NCBI GenBank assembly: GCA_029782145.1
Contig: JAKOVH010000030.1
Span: 124,001-188,000, forward strand
Source of the DNA: Actinomycetes bacterium
Lineage (GTDB): Bacteria; Actinomycetota; Acidimicrobiia; Acidimicrobiales; Acidimicrobilacustridaceae
Direction of reading: 5' to 3'
Length of the DNA: 64,000 bases
Each line of letters starts with the position of its first letter. Positions within the stretch are counted from its first letter, which is position 1. The translations under genes and the position numbers were made by a program. This document shows, one piece after another, positions 57,051 through 64,000 of the stretch. The notes beneath the pieces were generated by a model. It was not told the origin of the DNA and searched no databases. It saw only the letters and a program-made list of their open reading frames with translations.

Positions 57051-58187
57051 GTGGACGAGGACCTGAACGACGAGCAGCAGCTCCTGCTCGACGCCACCGC
57101 CCGCTTCACCGAGGAGGCCTACCCGATCGCCCGGCTGCGGGCCTGCGCCCACGACGACCCGGGGGTGGCCGCCGCCTACCGGCGCCAGGCGGCCGAGCTG
57201 GGCTGGTTCGGCCTGGTGGTGCCGGAGGCCCAGGGCGGTGGCAGCGCGTCGGGCAACGGCGTGGTCGACGCCGCTCTCGTCGCCTACCGCCGGGGCCGGC
57301 GCCTGCAGCCGGGCCCGTTCGTGGGCACCAACGTGGTGGCCGCCGCCGTCGCCGCGGCCGGTGGCGACGAGCACCGCAACAACGTGCTGCCCGCCCTGGT
57401 GGCCGGCGAGGTGTCGGCGTCGTGGGCCTACGGGGCGGCGCCGGCCCTGCCGGCCCGAGCGGGCGAGATCACCGCCACCGCCACCGCCACCGCCTCCGCC
57501 GACGGCCACCGGCTGAGCGGTCGGGCGACCTTCGTGGAGGACCCCGGCCCCGACGGCTGGCTCCTCGTCACCGCGACCACCGCCGAGGGTGCCGCCCAGT
57601 TCCTGCTCCCGGTCGACGCCGCTGGGGTCGAGGTGGTGGCCCTCGAGTCGCTCGATCTCAGCCGCCGCTTCGTCGAGGTGCGCCTGCACCACGCCGTCGC
57701 TCCACCGGCCAGCGCGGTGGGCCAGCCGGGCGGCATCGACGAGCAGCTCGCCGACCAGCTCGCCCTGGCCGCCGTGCTCACCACGGCCGAGACGGTGGGC
57801 GCCATGGCCTTCGAGCTCGAGATGACCGTGCAGTACGCTAAGGACCGCATCGCCTTCGGCCGCCCCATCGGCTCGTTCCAGGCCATCAAGCACCTGCTGG
57901 CCGACACCAGCCTCAACCTGGAGATGAGCAAGGCGCTCACCCTGGCGGCCGCCGCGTGCGTGGGCGAGGGCGACCCCCACGGGCGGCAGCTGGCCAGCAT
58001 GGCCAAGGCGTTCGTGGGCGACTGCGGCATCGAGCTGGCCCAGGGCTGCTTCCAGGTGTTCGGCGGCATCGGCTACACGTGGGAGCACGACCAGCACCTG
58101 TTCCTGCGCCGCATCTCCACCGACGCCGCCTTCCACGGCGACCCCGCCTGGCACCGCGAGCGGCTGTGCCAGCTGGCCGGCATCTGA
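57051..58187 (+). CDS. Acyl-CoA dehydrogenase subunit (FadE, short type), second copy
   Basis: A 378-residue paralogue of the protein at 53935: AELGWFGLVVPEAQGGGSASGNGVVDAA, YAKDRIAFGRPIGSFQAIKHLLADT, and CFQVFGGIGYTWEHDQHLFLRR are nearly the same. An alanine/threonine repeat (ITATATATASADG) marks a surface loop near residue 145. GTG 57051 after GGGGAGG is chosen because it aligns with the paralogue start; GTG 57018 with GGGGAGAGG is an alternative adding 11 residues. Its partner is the 420-residue protein encoded next. Confidence 0.87.
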   Translation: MDEDLNDEQQLLLDATARFTEEAYPIARLRACAHDDPGVAAAYRRQAAELGWFGLVVPEAQGGGSASGNGVVDAALVAYRRGRRLQPGPFVGTNVVAAAVAAAGGDEHRNNVLPALVAGEVSASWAYGAAPALPARAGEITATATATASADGHRLSGRATFVEDPGPDGWLLVTATTAEGAAQFLLPVDAAGVEVVALESLDLSRRFVEVRLHHAVAPPASAVGQPGGIDEQLADQLALAAVLTTAETVGAMAFELEMTVQYAKDRIAFGRPIGSFQAIKHLLADTSLNLEMSKALTLAAAACVGEGDPHGRQLASMAKAFVGDCGIELAQGCFQVFGGIGYTWEHDQHLFLRRISTDAAFHGDPAWHRERLCQLAGI

Positions 58188-58203
58188 GCGAGGGGACGAC
58201 ACC

Positions 58204-59466
58204 ATGAGCGACGACACGATCGGCGTCGAGGAGTTCCGGGTCCAGGCCCGGGCCTGGCTGGCGGCCAACCTCGAGCCCTGGCCCGACCCCGACCACATCC
58301 CGAGGGGTGGGGAGGACCCCGGCCCGGAGAAGGTGGCGGCCAGCCGGGTGCTGCAGCGCAAGCTGTTCGACGCCGGCTACGCCGGCATCACCTACCCGAC
58401 GCAGTACGGCGGCGCCGGCCTCACCCCGGCCCACGAGCGGGTGTTCGCCGAGGAGGCCCGCCCCTACCAGCTGCCCGACTTCGGCGGCGCCGGGCAGGTC
58501 ATGTTCACCGCCATCGGCCGATCGCTGCTCGACCACGGCTCGCCCGAGCTGCTGGCCCGCCACATCCCGCCGCTGCTGCGGGGCGACGAGCTGTGGTGCC
58601 AGTTCTACTCCGAGCCCGAGGCTGGCTCCGACCTCGCCGGCATCCGCACCACCGCCCGGCGCGACGGCGACACGTGGGTGATCAACGGCTCGAAGATCTG
58701 GAGCACCGGCGCCCACCACGCCGACTGGGCCATGTGCCTGGCCCGCACCGACTGGGACGTGCCCAAGCATCGGGGCCTCACGTGGTTCGTCGTGCCCACC
58801 GACGCCCCCGGGGTCACCGTGCGCCCGATCACCCAGATCGACGGCACCGCCGGCTTCTGCGAGGCGTTCCTCGACGACGTCGTCGTCCCCGCCACCGCCA
58901 TCATCGGCGAGCTGAACCAGGGCTGGACCGTCACCCAGACGATGCTCGTCTACGAGCGCGGCGCCGGGCAGTCCCGCTCCCAGAGCGTCGAGCCCCGCGT
59001 CCTGGCCCCCGACCTGGTGGAGCTGGCCCGCCGCTCGGGCCGCCTCGACGACCCCGTGGCCCGCCAGCTCGTCGCCCGGGCCCACGTCAACGACAACGCC
59101 CTGTACCACCTCGGGCGCCGGCTCGGCGCGGTGATCCGCAGCTCGCCCACGCCGCAACCGGCGCTGGCGGCCTACGGCAAGCTCGCCATCGGCACCCTCC
59201 AGCCCATCCGGGCTCGCATCGCCCTCGAGCTCGGCGGCGCCGGCGCCCTGATGTGGGAGCCCGACGAGCGCGACGACGCGGCCGGCACGGCCACGAGCTA
59301 CCTCAACGCCCGCCAGGCGTCCATCGCCGCGGGCACCAACGAGGTGCAGCGCAACGGCATCAGCGAGCGGGTGCTGGGCCTGTCGCGCGAGCCCACGTTC
59401 GACGCCAACAAGCCCTTCTCGGAGGTGGTCCGCGACGCCCGGCACTGGGACCACAAGGTCGGCTGA
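58204..59466 (+). CDS. Acyl-CoA dehydrogenase subunit (FadE, long type), second copy
   Basis: A 420-residue paralogue of the protein at 55059: AGYAGITYPTQYGGAGLTPAHERVFAEEA, FYSEPEAGSDLAGIRTTARRDGDTWVINGSKIWSTGAHHADWAMCLARTDWDVPKHRGLTWFVVPTDA, and GTNEVQRNGISERVLGLSREPTFDANKPFSEVVRDARHWDHKVG. ATG at 58204 follows GAGGGGACGACACC. It most likely forms a heteromer with the preceding subunit. One base separates it from the thiolase-like gene. Confidence 0.9.
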   Translation: MSDDTIGVEEFRVQARAWLAANLEPWPDPDHIPRGGEDPGPEKVAASRVLQRKLFDAGYAGITYPTQYGGAGLTPAHERVFAEEARPYQLPDFGGAGQVMFTAIGRSLLDHGSPELLARHIPPLLRGDELWCQFYSEPEAGSDLAGIRTTARRDGDTWVINGSKIWSTGAHHADWAMCLARTDWDVPKHRGLTWFVVPTDAPGVTVRPITQIDGTAGFCEAFLDDVVVPATAIIGELNQGWTVTQTMLVYERGAGQSRSQSVEPRVLAPDLVELARRSGRLDDPVARQLVARAHVNDNALYHLGRRLGAVIRSSPTPQPALAAYGKLAIGTLQPIRARIALELGGAGALMWEPDERDDAAGTATSYLNARQASIAAGTNEVQRNGISERVLGLSREPTFDANKPFSEVVRDARHWDHKVG

Positions 59467-59467
59467 G

Positions 59468-60640
59468 GTGGCCGACCGCACCCCCGTCATCGTCGGCGTC
59501 GGCCTCAGCGACTACCCGGTCGCTCCCCACCTCGACGAACCCCAGCACCACGCGCTGGCCATGCAGCGGGCGCTCGCCGACAGCGGCCTGCGCAAGGACG
59601 AGATCGACGGCTACATGTGCGCCGGCGGCGGCACGCCCAGCGTCGACGCCGCCGCGTCCATGGCCGAGTACCTCGGCATCCGCCACCGGTGGCTCGACGG
59701 CACCATGACCGGCGGCTCGGCGTTCGAGTACTTCACCCAGCACGCCGTCGCCGCCATCGGCAAGGGCCTGTGCGACACCGTGCTCATGACCTACGGGTCG
59801 GACTTCCTCAGCCGCCTGGGCCGCACCCTCGGCACCAAGGGCTTCCGGGGCGCCGGCGAGCGCACACCCGGCCCGGCCCAGTTCGAGGCGCCCTACGGCA
59901 ACGTGCTGGTGGGCAACTACGCCATGGTCGCCCAGCGCCACATGGCCGAGTTCGGCACCACGTCGGAGCAGTTGGCGGAGATCGCCGTGGCCGTGCGCCA
60001 GCACGCCGAGATGAACCCGCTCGCGCGCTACCGCGACCCCATCACGGTCGACGACGTGCTCGGCTCCCGAATGGTGGCCGACCCGCTGCACCTGCTCGAC
60101 TGCTGCGCCGTCACCGATGGCGGGGGAGCGGTCATCATCACCACCGCCGAGCGGGCCCGGGACCTGCCCCACGTGCCGGTCAGCGTGCTGGGCGCGGCGG
60201 CAGCCCAGACCCACTGGAACATCAGCCAGTTGCCGGACTTCACCCGCTCGGCGGTGGCCACGTGCGGGCCCGAGGCGCTGGCCATGGCCGGCGTGACGGT
60301 GGCCGACATCGACACGGTGCAGCTCTACGACAGCTTCACCATCACCGTGCTCGTGATCCTCGAGGACATGGGCTTCTGCGCCAAGGGCGAGGGCGGCCCG
60401 TTCGTGGCCTCGGGCCTGCTCCGGCCCGGCGGGGCGCTGCCGCTCAACACCGACGGCGGCGGGCTGAGCTCGTGCCACCCCGGCATGCGGGGCATCTTCC
60501 TGCTGATCGAGGCGGTGCGGCAGCTGCGCCACGACGCCGGCGAGGCGCAGGTGCCGGGCTGCGAGGTTGCCCTCGCGGTGGGCTCAGGGGGGATGATGTC
60601 GTGCATGGGGGCAGTGGTGCTGGGCCGGGGGGTTCGATGA
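59468..60640 (+). CDS. Thiolase-fold aldolase, Ltp2-like, lacking the nucleophile cysteine
   Basis: A 390-residue thiolase-fold protein. At the position of the thiolase nucleophile it reads DGTMTGGSAFEYF (residues about 77-89), without Cys. Conserved parts are PLHLLDCCAVTDGGGAVIITTAERARDLP, 'VQLYDSFTITVLVILEDMGFCAKGEGG' and 'LPLNTDGGGLSSCHPGMRGIFLLIEAVRQLR'. These match the Ltp2-type aldolases that split the steroid side chain by a retro-aldol reaction with a DUF35 partner. The DUF35 gene overlaps its stop, which supports the assignment. GTG start one base after the dehydrogenase stop. Confidence 0.87.
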   Translation: MADRTPVIVGVGLSDYPVAPHLDEPQHHALAMQRALADSGLRKDEIDGYMCAGGGTPSVDAAASMAEYLGIRHRWLDGTMTGGSAFEYFTQHAVAAIGKGLCDTVLMTYGSDFLSRLGRTLGTKGFRGAGERTPGPAQFEAPYGNVLVGNYAMVAQRHMAEFGTTSEQLAEIAVAVRQHAEMNPLARYRDPITVDDVLGSRMVADPLHLLDCCAVTDGGGAVIITTAERARDLPHVPVSVLGAAAAQTHWNISQLPDFTRSAVATCGPEALAMAGVTVADIDTVQLYDSFTITVLVILEDMGFCAKGEGGPFVASGLLRPGGALPLNTDGGGLSSCHPGMRGIFLLIEAVRQLRHDAGEAQVPGCEVALAVGSGGMMSCMGAVVLGRGVR

Positions 60641-61083
60641 ACGTGCTCCAGCTGGCCGACGCGCCCGAGCTGCACGTCGACGCCCGGCCGCTGCCGGCGC
60701 CCGACCACACGTCGGCCCCCTTCTGGGCCTTGGCCGCCGCCGGGTCGCTGGTGTTCCAACGCTGCACCGCGTGCGGCGCCGCCCAGTTCTACCCCCGGCC
60801 CCTGTGCATCCTCTGCGCCGGTGCGGTCGAGTGGGAGGAGGCGTCCGGCGAGGGCACGGTGCACACCTTCACCGTCGTGCGCCAGAACCTCGCCCCGCCG
60901 TTCGGCGACCTGGGCCCCTACGTGGTGGCCATGGTCGAGCTGGCCGAGGGCCCCCGGATGCTGTCCAACCTCACCCACGTCGAGCCCGACGACGTGCGCG
61001 TGGGCCTGCCCGTCACCGCCTACGCGGTGCGGGTCGACGACGAGCTCGCCATCCCCTTCTGGCGACCCTCGGAGGCACGGTGA
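60637..61083 (+). CDS. DUF35 OB-fold zinc-ribbon partner of the aldolase
   Basis: A 148-residue DUF35 protein. Its zinc ribbon has Cys43, Cys46, Cys57 and Cys60 (QRCTACGAAQFYPRPLCILC), followed by an OB-fold 'GTVHTFTVVRQNLAPPFGDLGPYVVAMVELAEGPRMLSNL'. It starts at ATG overlapping the aldolase stop (ATGA) and its stop overlaps the P450 start (GTGA). With the aldolase it should form the acyl-CoA-binding retro-aldol complex. Confidence 0.9.
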   Translation: MNVLQLADAPELHVDARPLPAPDHTSAPFWALAAAGSLVFQRCTACGAAQFYPRPLCILCAGAVEWEEASGEGTVHTFTVVRQNLAPPFGDLGPYVVAMVELAEGPRMLSNLTHVEPDDVRVGLPVTAYAVRVDDELAIPFWRPSEAR

Positions 61084-62291
61084 CGGTCGACGCCCTCAGC
61101 ACGAACCTGCTCGACGGCTCGTGGTACGCCACCGACGACGCTCACGAGATCTGGGCCCAGCTGCGCCGCGAGGCCCCCGTGCACCACGACGCCAAGGGCG
61201 ACCTGTGGGCGATCTCGAGGTACGACGACATCGTCGCCGTCGAGAAGGACCCGGCCACCTTCTCGAGCTACCGGGCGCCGGGCGTGCACGGCATGCACCT
61301 GCCGATGATGATCTCGATGGACGACCCCGAGCACCAGTGCCGGCGGTCGCTGGTGAGCCGCCGGTTCACGCCCCGCGCCGTCACCGCCCACGAGCCCATG
61401 CTGCGCCAGGTGTGCAACGACATCATCGACCGGGTGTGCGAGAAGGGCAGCGCCAACTTCGTGTGGGACATCGCCGCTCCGCTGCCGCTCATCATGATCG
61501 CCGAGCTGCTGGGCTTCGATCGCTCGATGCACGAGCAGCTCCTGGAGTGGTCCGAGGCGCTGGTCAACCCGGTCGAGGGCCGCTCCCGCGAGGAGGGCAT
61601 GGAGCACGCCATGGCCGTCACCATGGAGTTCGCCCAGGCCCAGCTGGCGGTCGCCGCCGACCGGCGGGCCAACCCCCGCGACGACGTCATCACCGCCCTG
61701 GCCACCGCCGAGATCGACGGCGAGCGCCTCGACGACGCCTCGCTCGTGCAGGAGACCCTGCTCGTGCTCATCGGCGGCGACGAGACCACCCGCCACGTGC
61801 TGAGCGGCGGCATGCTCGCCCTCGTCGAGCACCCCGACCAACGAGAGGCGCTGCGCACCGGCGCGGCCGACATGGCCACCGCGGTCGAGGAGATGATCCG
61901 CTGGGCGTCCCCCGTGCAGTGCATGGGCCGCACCGTCACCCGCGACACCACCTTCCGGGGCCAGCGGATGAGCGAGGGCCAGCAGGTGGCGCTGTTCTAC
62001 CCGTCGGCCAACCGTGACGAGGCCGTGTTCGCCGACCCCATGCGCTTCGACGTCACCCGCTCGCCCAACCCGCACATCGCCTTCGGCTTCGGCACCCACT
62101 TCTGCCTGGGCGCGTCGCTGGCTCGGCTCGAGTGCCGGGTGATGTTCGCCGAGCTGCTGCGGCGCCTGCCCGACATCGAGCTGGCCACCGACGAGCCGTT
62201 GCGGCGCCGCCCGTCGAACTTCGTGTCGGGCCTGGAGTCGCTGCCCGTCATCTTCACCCCCACCGCACCGGAGGGCCGCACCGATGGCTGA
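61080..62291 (+). CDS. Cytochrome P450, CYP142-like
   Basis: A 403-residue P450. Motifs are GGDETTR (232-238), ExxR in AVEEMIRWASPVQCMGRT, and the haem loop FGFGTHFCLG with ligand Cys342. The C-terminal segment ending RRRPSNFVSGLESLPVIFTP closely resembles CYP142, a steroid C26/C27 hydroxylase, as I recall it. Being in an operon with acyl-CoA dehydrogenases and an Ltp2-like aldolase is consistent with terminal oxidation of a sterol side chain. GTG start overlaps the DUF35 stop and its end overlaps the next gene by eight bases. Confidence 0.9.
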   Translation: MTVDALSTNLLDGSWYATDDAHEIWAQLRREAPVHHDAKGDLWAISRYDDIVAVEKDPATFSSYRAPGVHGMHLPMMISMDDPEHQCRRSLVSRRFTPRAVTAHEPMLRQVCNDIIDRVCEKGSANFVWDIAAPLPLIMIAELLGFDRSMHEQLLEWSEALVNPVEGRSREEGMEHAMAVTMEFAQAQLAVAADRRANPRDDVITALATAEIDGERLDDASLVQETLLVLIGGDETTRHVLSGGMLALVEHPDQREALRTGAADMATAVEEMIRWASPVQCMGRTVTRDTTFRGQRMSEGQQVALFYPSANRDEAVFADPMRFDVTRSPNPHIAFGFGTHFCLGASLARLECRVMFAELLRRLPDIELATDEPLRRRPSNFVSGLESLPVIFTPTAPEGRTDG

Positions 62292-63366
62292 CGAGCCTCT
62301 CGACATCACCCTGCCCTGGCGCCGAGACCCGGCGGAGGTGGAGGCGGCGCTGCGGCGCTGGGCCCGCGACGTCCGGGGCGAAGGGGCGCAGGTCGCCGAG
62401 CTGCGGGTGCCCGACAGCGGCATGGCGAACGACACCGTGCTGTTCCTGCTCGACGACGAGCCGCTGGTCGCCCGGCTCGCCCCCCACCCCGAGGCGCCCT
62501 ACCCGACCTTCCCCCGCTTCGACCTGCACTTCCAGCGGCGGGTCCTCGAGCTGGTGCGCGAGCGCACCGAGGTGCCCGTGCCCGAGGTGGTCCACCTCGA
62601 GGAGCGCGAGGACTACGTCGGGGTGCCGTTCCTCGTGGTGCGGGCGGTGGAGGGCGACGTCCCGGGCGACAACCCGCCCTACCTGCTCGACCCCGGCGGC
62701 TGGTTCCTGCAGGGCACCCCCGAGCAGTGGGCGACGCTCGAGCGCACCACCATCGAGGTGCTGGTGGCCCTGCACCGCATCGCCGCCGCCGACGACGACA
62801 CCGCCTTCCTGCACCACGACCTTCCCGGCGACACCGCCCTCGCCCGCCAGCTCGCCCACCAGCGCGAGTACTACGACTGGGCCCGCGACGGGCGCACCAT
62901 CCCGGTGCTGGAGCGGGCCCTCGAGCGGCTCGAGGCCACCCTGCCGGACAACTCCAAGGCGGTGCTGAACTGGGGCGACAGCCGGCCCGGCAACATCATC
63001 TACCGCGACTTCGCGCCCGTCGCCGTGCTCGACTGGGAGATGGCCACCGCCGGCCCGCCCGAGGTCGACCTGGCCTGGGTGACGTTCTTCCAGCGGTTCT
63101 TCGCCAGCATGGCCGAGCAGTACGGGCTGCCGCCGGTGCCCGCCATGTTCCACCCCGACGAGACGGTGACCACCTACGAGGCCCTGTCGGGCGAGAAGCT
63201 CGACCGGCTGGCGTGGTACGAGGCCTTCGCCGGCCTGCGCTTCGGCATCATCCTGGCCCGGATCAGCCTGCGCAGCATCGCCTTCGGCGTGCAGGAGGAG
63301 CCGGCCGACCCCGACGACCTGGTGATGTTCGCCCCGCTGCTCGACCGGCTGGTGCAGGAGATCTGA
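62284..63366 (+). CDS. Aminoglycoside phosphotransferase-family kinase (FadE36-type)
   Basis: A 360-residue APH-fold protein with an intact catalytic loop NWGDSRPGNIIY and metal motif VLDWEMATAGPPEVDLAW. N-lobe signs are 'GMANDTVLFLLDDEPLVARLAP'. Such kinases are found beside or fused with acyl-CoA dehydrogenases; they may phosphorylate hydroxylated acyl-CoA or related alcohols. It overlaps the P450 stop by eight bases, so it is translationally coupled. Compare the altered loop in the homologue at 9940. Confidence 0.87.
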   Translation: MADEPLDITLPWRRDPAEVEAALRRWARDVRGEGAQVAELRVPDSGMANDTVLFLLDDEPLVARLAPHPEAPYPTFPRFDLHFQRRVLELVRERTEVPVPEVVHLEEREDYVGVPFLVVRAVEGDVPGDNPPYLLDPGGWFLQGTPEQWATLERTTIEVLVALHRIAAADDDTAFLHHDLPGDTALARQLAHQREYYDWARDGRTIPVLERALERLEATLPDNSKAVLNWGDSRPGNIIYRDFAPVAVLDWEMATAGPPEVDLAWVTFFQRFFASMAEQYGLPPVPAMFHPDETVTTYEALSGEKLDRLAWYEAFAGLRFGIILARISLRSIAFGVQEEPADPDDLVMFAPLLDRLVQEI

Positions 63367-63367
63367 C

Positions 63368-64000
63368 GTGCGCGCCGCGGCCCTGACCGTCGACCACGGC
63401 TTCGCCGTGGTCGACCTGCCCGAGCCCACGCCCTCGCCCGCCGACCTGGTGCTGCGGGTGGCGGCCTGCGGCATCTGCGGCTCCGACCTGAAGGCCCACG
63501 CCTTCCTGCCCGGCGGCACCGTGCTCGGCCACGAGTACTGCGGTGAGGTCGTCGCCGTGGGCGCCGAGGCCGGTGAGCAGGGCTGGCGGGAGGGCGCCTT
63601 CGTGGCGGCCATGCCGCTCGCCTCGTGCGGGCGCTGCCGGTGGTGCGTCGGCGGCCACCCCAACCACTGCGCCGCCTTCGACCCGCAGGGGGTGGGCGGG
63701 GCGCCGGGCGCCTTCGCCGAGTACGTGCGCGTCCCGGCCGCGTCCGCCGTCCGCCTCGATCCCGTCCTCGGCGACGCCGGCGCTCTCGTCGAGCCGTTGG
63801 CCGTCGGGCTGCACACGGCGCGGGCGGCCGACGTCCGCCCCGGCGACCGGGCGCTCGTGATCGGGGGCGGCAACGTGGGCGCGGCCGTGTCGACGTGGCT
63901 GCGCCGGCTGGGCGCGACCGAGGTGGTGGTCAGCGACCCGTCGGCCACCCGGCGCGACAGCGCCCACCTGTTCGGCGCCACCGACGTGCACGACCCGGCC
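63368..64000 (+). CDS. Zinc-dependent alcohol dehydrogenase (3' end missing)
   Basis: The frame is open from GTG 63368 to the window end, giving 211 residues of a medium-chain alcohol dehydrogenase. Visible are the catalytic-zinc motif CGICGSDLKAH, GHEYCGEV, the structural-zinc cysteines (SCGRCRWCVGGHPNHC), and the start of the Rossmann domain (DRALVIGGGNVGAAVSTWLRRLGATEVVVSD). It begins one base after the phosphotransferase stop, so it belongs to the same operon and may oxidise the alcohol made by the P450. Confidence 0.9.
   Translation, partial: MRAAALTVDHGFAVVDLPEPTPSPADLVLRVAACGICGSDLKAHAFLPGGTVLGHEYCGEVVAVGAEAGEQGWREGAFVAAMPLASCGRCRWCVGGHPNHCAAFDPQGVGGAPGAFAEYVRVPAASAVRLDPVLGDAGALVEPLAVGLHTARAADVRPGDRALVIGGGNVGAAVSTWLRRLGATEVVVSDPSATRRDSAHLFGATDVHDPA

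Overview
The window is very GC-rich, almost fully coding bacterial DNA: no gap between genes exceeds about 260 bases, many genes start with GTG, and neighbouring genes often overlap by four bases (ATGA or GTGA). The gene content points to an actinobacterium that degrades steroids. Orthologues of the mycobacterial HIP (steroid rings C/D) pathway are recognisable, together with F420-type oxidoreductases, an actinobacterial mycothiol-type maleylpyruvate isomerase family protein and many acyl-CoA dehydrogenases. Gene order differs from Mycobacterium and Rhodococcus, and many start codons seem to be leaderless. A lineage such as Acidimicrobiia is plausible, but this is inference. I see no rRNA, tRNA, CRISPR array, insertion sequence or origin.

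Layout. 1-5184: a branched-chain amino acid type (liv) ABC importer with a fused LivH-LivM permease, ending in a clear terminator. 5349-7672: a cytochrome P450 and a metal-ligand-poor amidohydrolase. 7862-9807: ipdE1 (fadE30) and ipdF. 9940-12631 (minus): a phosphotransferase, an SDR and a PPOX/FDOR-fold protein. 12894-14135: a DUF222-HNH endonuclease. 14257-18257: echA20-ipdA-ipdB-ipdC-maoC. 18369-24772: a three-part thioredoxin-reductase-like protein, a membrane protein and several small or poorly known genes. 24834-30581 (minus): a class III CoA-transferase, a molybdopterin enzyme, an LLM flavin oxidoreductase and a P450. 30752-33335: a cysteine-free HMG-CoA-synthase-like/DUF35 fusion and a thiolase. 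33363-36035 (minus): a PAS-GAF-GGDEF-EAL protein. 36128-38966 (minus): DUF35-ltp-fadA6. 39072-42928: icmF and a MarR regulator. 42941-46874: P450, SDRs and a DapB-like reductase. 47618-53159: an acyl-CoA activation and carboxyltransferase block with an orphan binding lipoprotein. 53156-64000: a long operon with two acyl-CoA dehydrogenase pairs, a TetR regulator, a Cys-less thiolase/DUF35 aldolase pair, a CYP142-like P450, a phosphotransferase and a truncated zinc alcohol dehydrogenase.

How it fits together. IpdE1, IpdF, EchA20, IpdA, IpdB, IpdC and FadA6 together cover much of the opening and beta-oxidation of the HIP bicycle left after removal of steroid rings A/B and the side chain. The P450s, the acyl-CoA dehydrogenase pairs and the thiolase/DUF35 pair look like side-chain degradation. 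IcmF would feed a branched acyl-CoA product into central metabolism.

The most notable observation is a 19-bp palindrome, ATCTGAC-N5-GTCAGAT, in front of four separate transcription units: ipdE1-ipdF, echA20-ipdABC-maoC, the Cys-less synthase/thiolase pair, and DUF35-ltp-fadA6. It marks a probable HIP-degradation regulon with an operator unlike the one reported for mycobacterial KstR2, and it places the Cys-less HMG-CoA-synthase-like/DUF35 fusion and its partner thiolase in that pathway.
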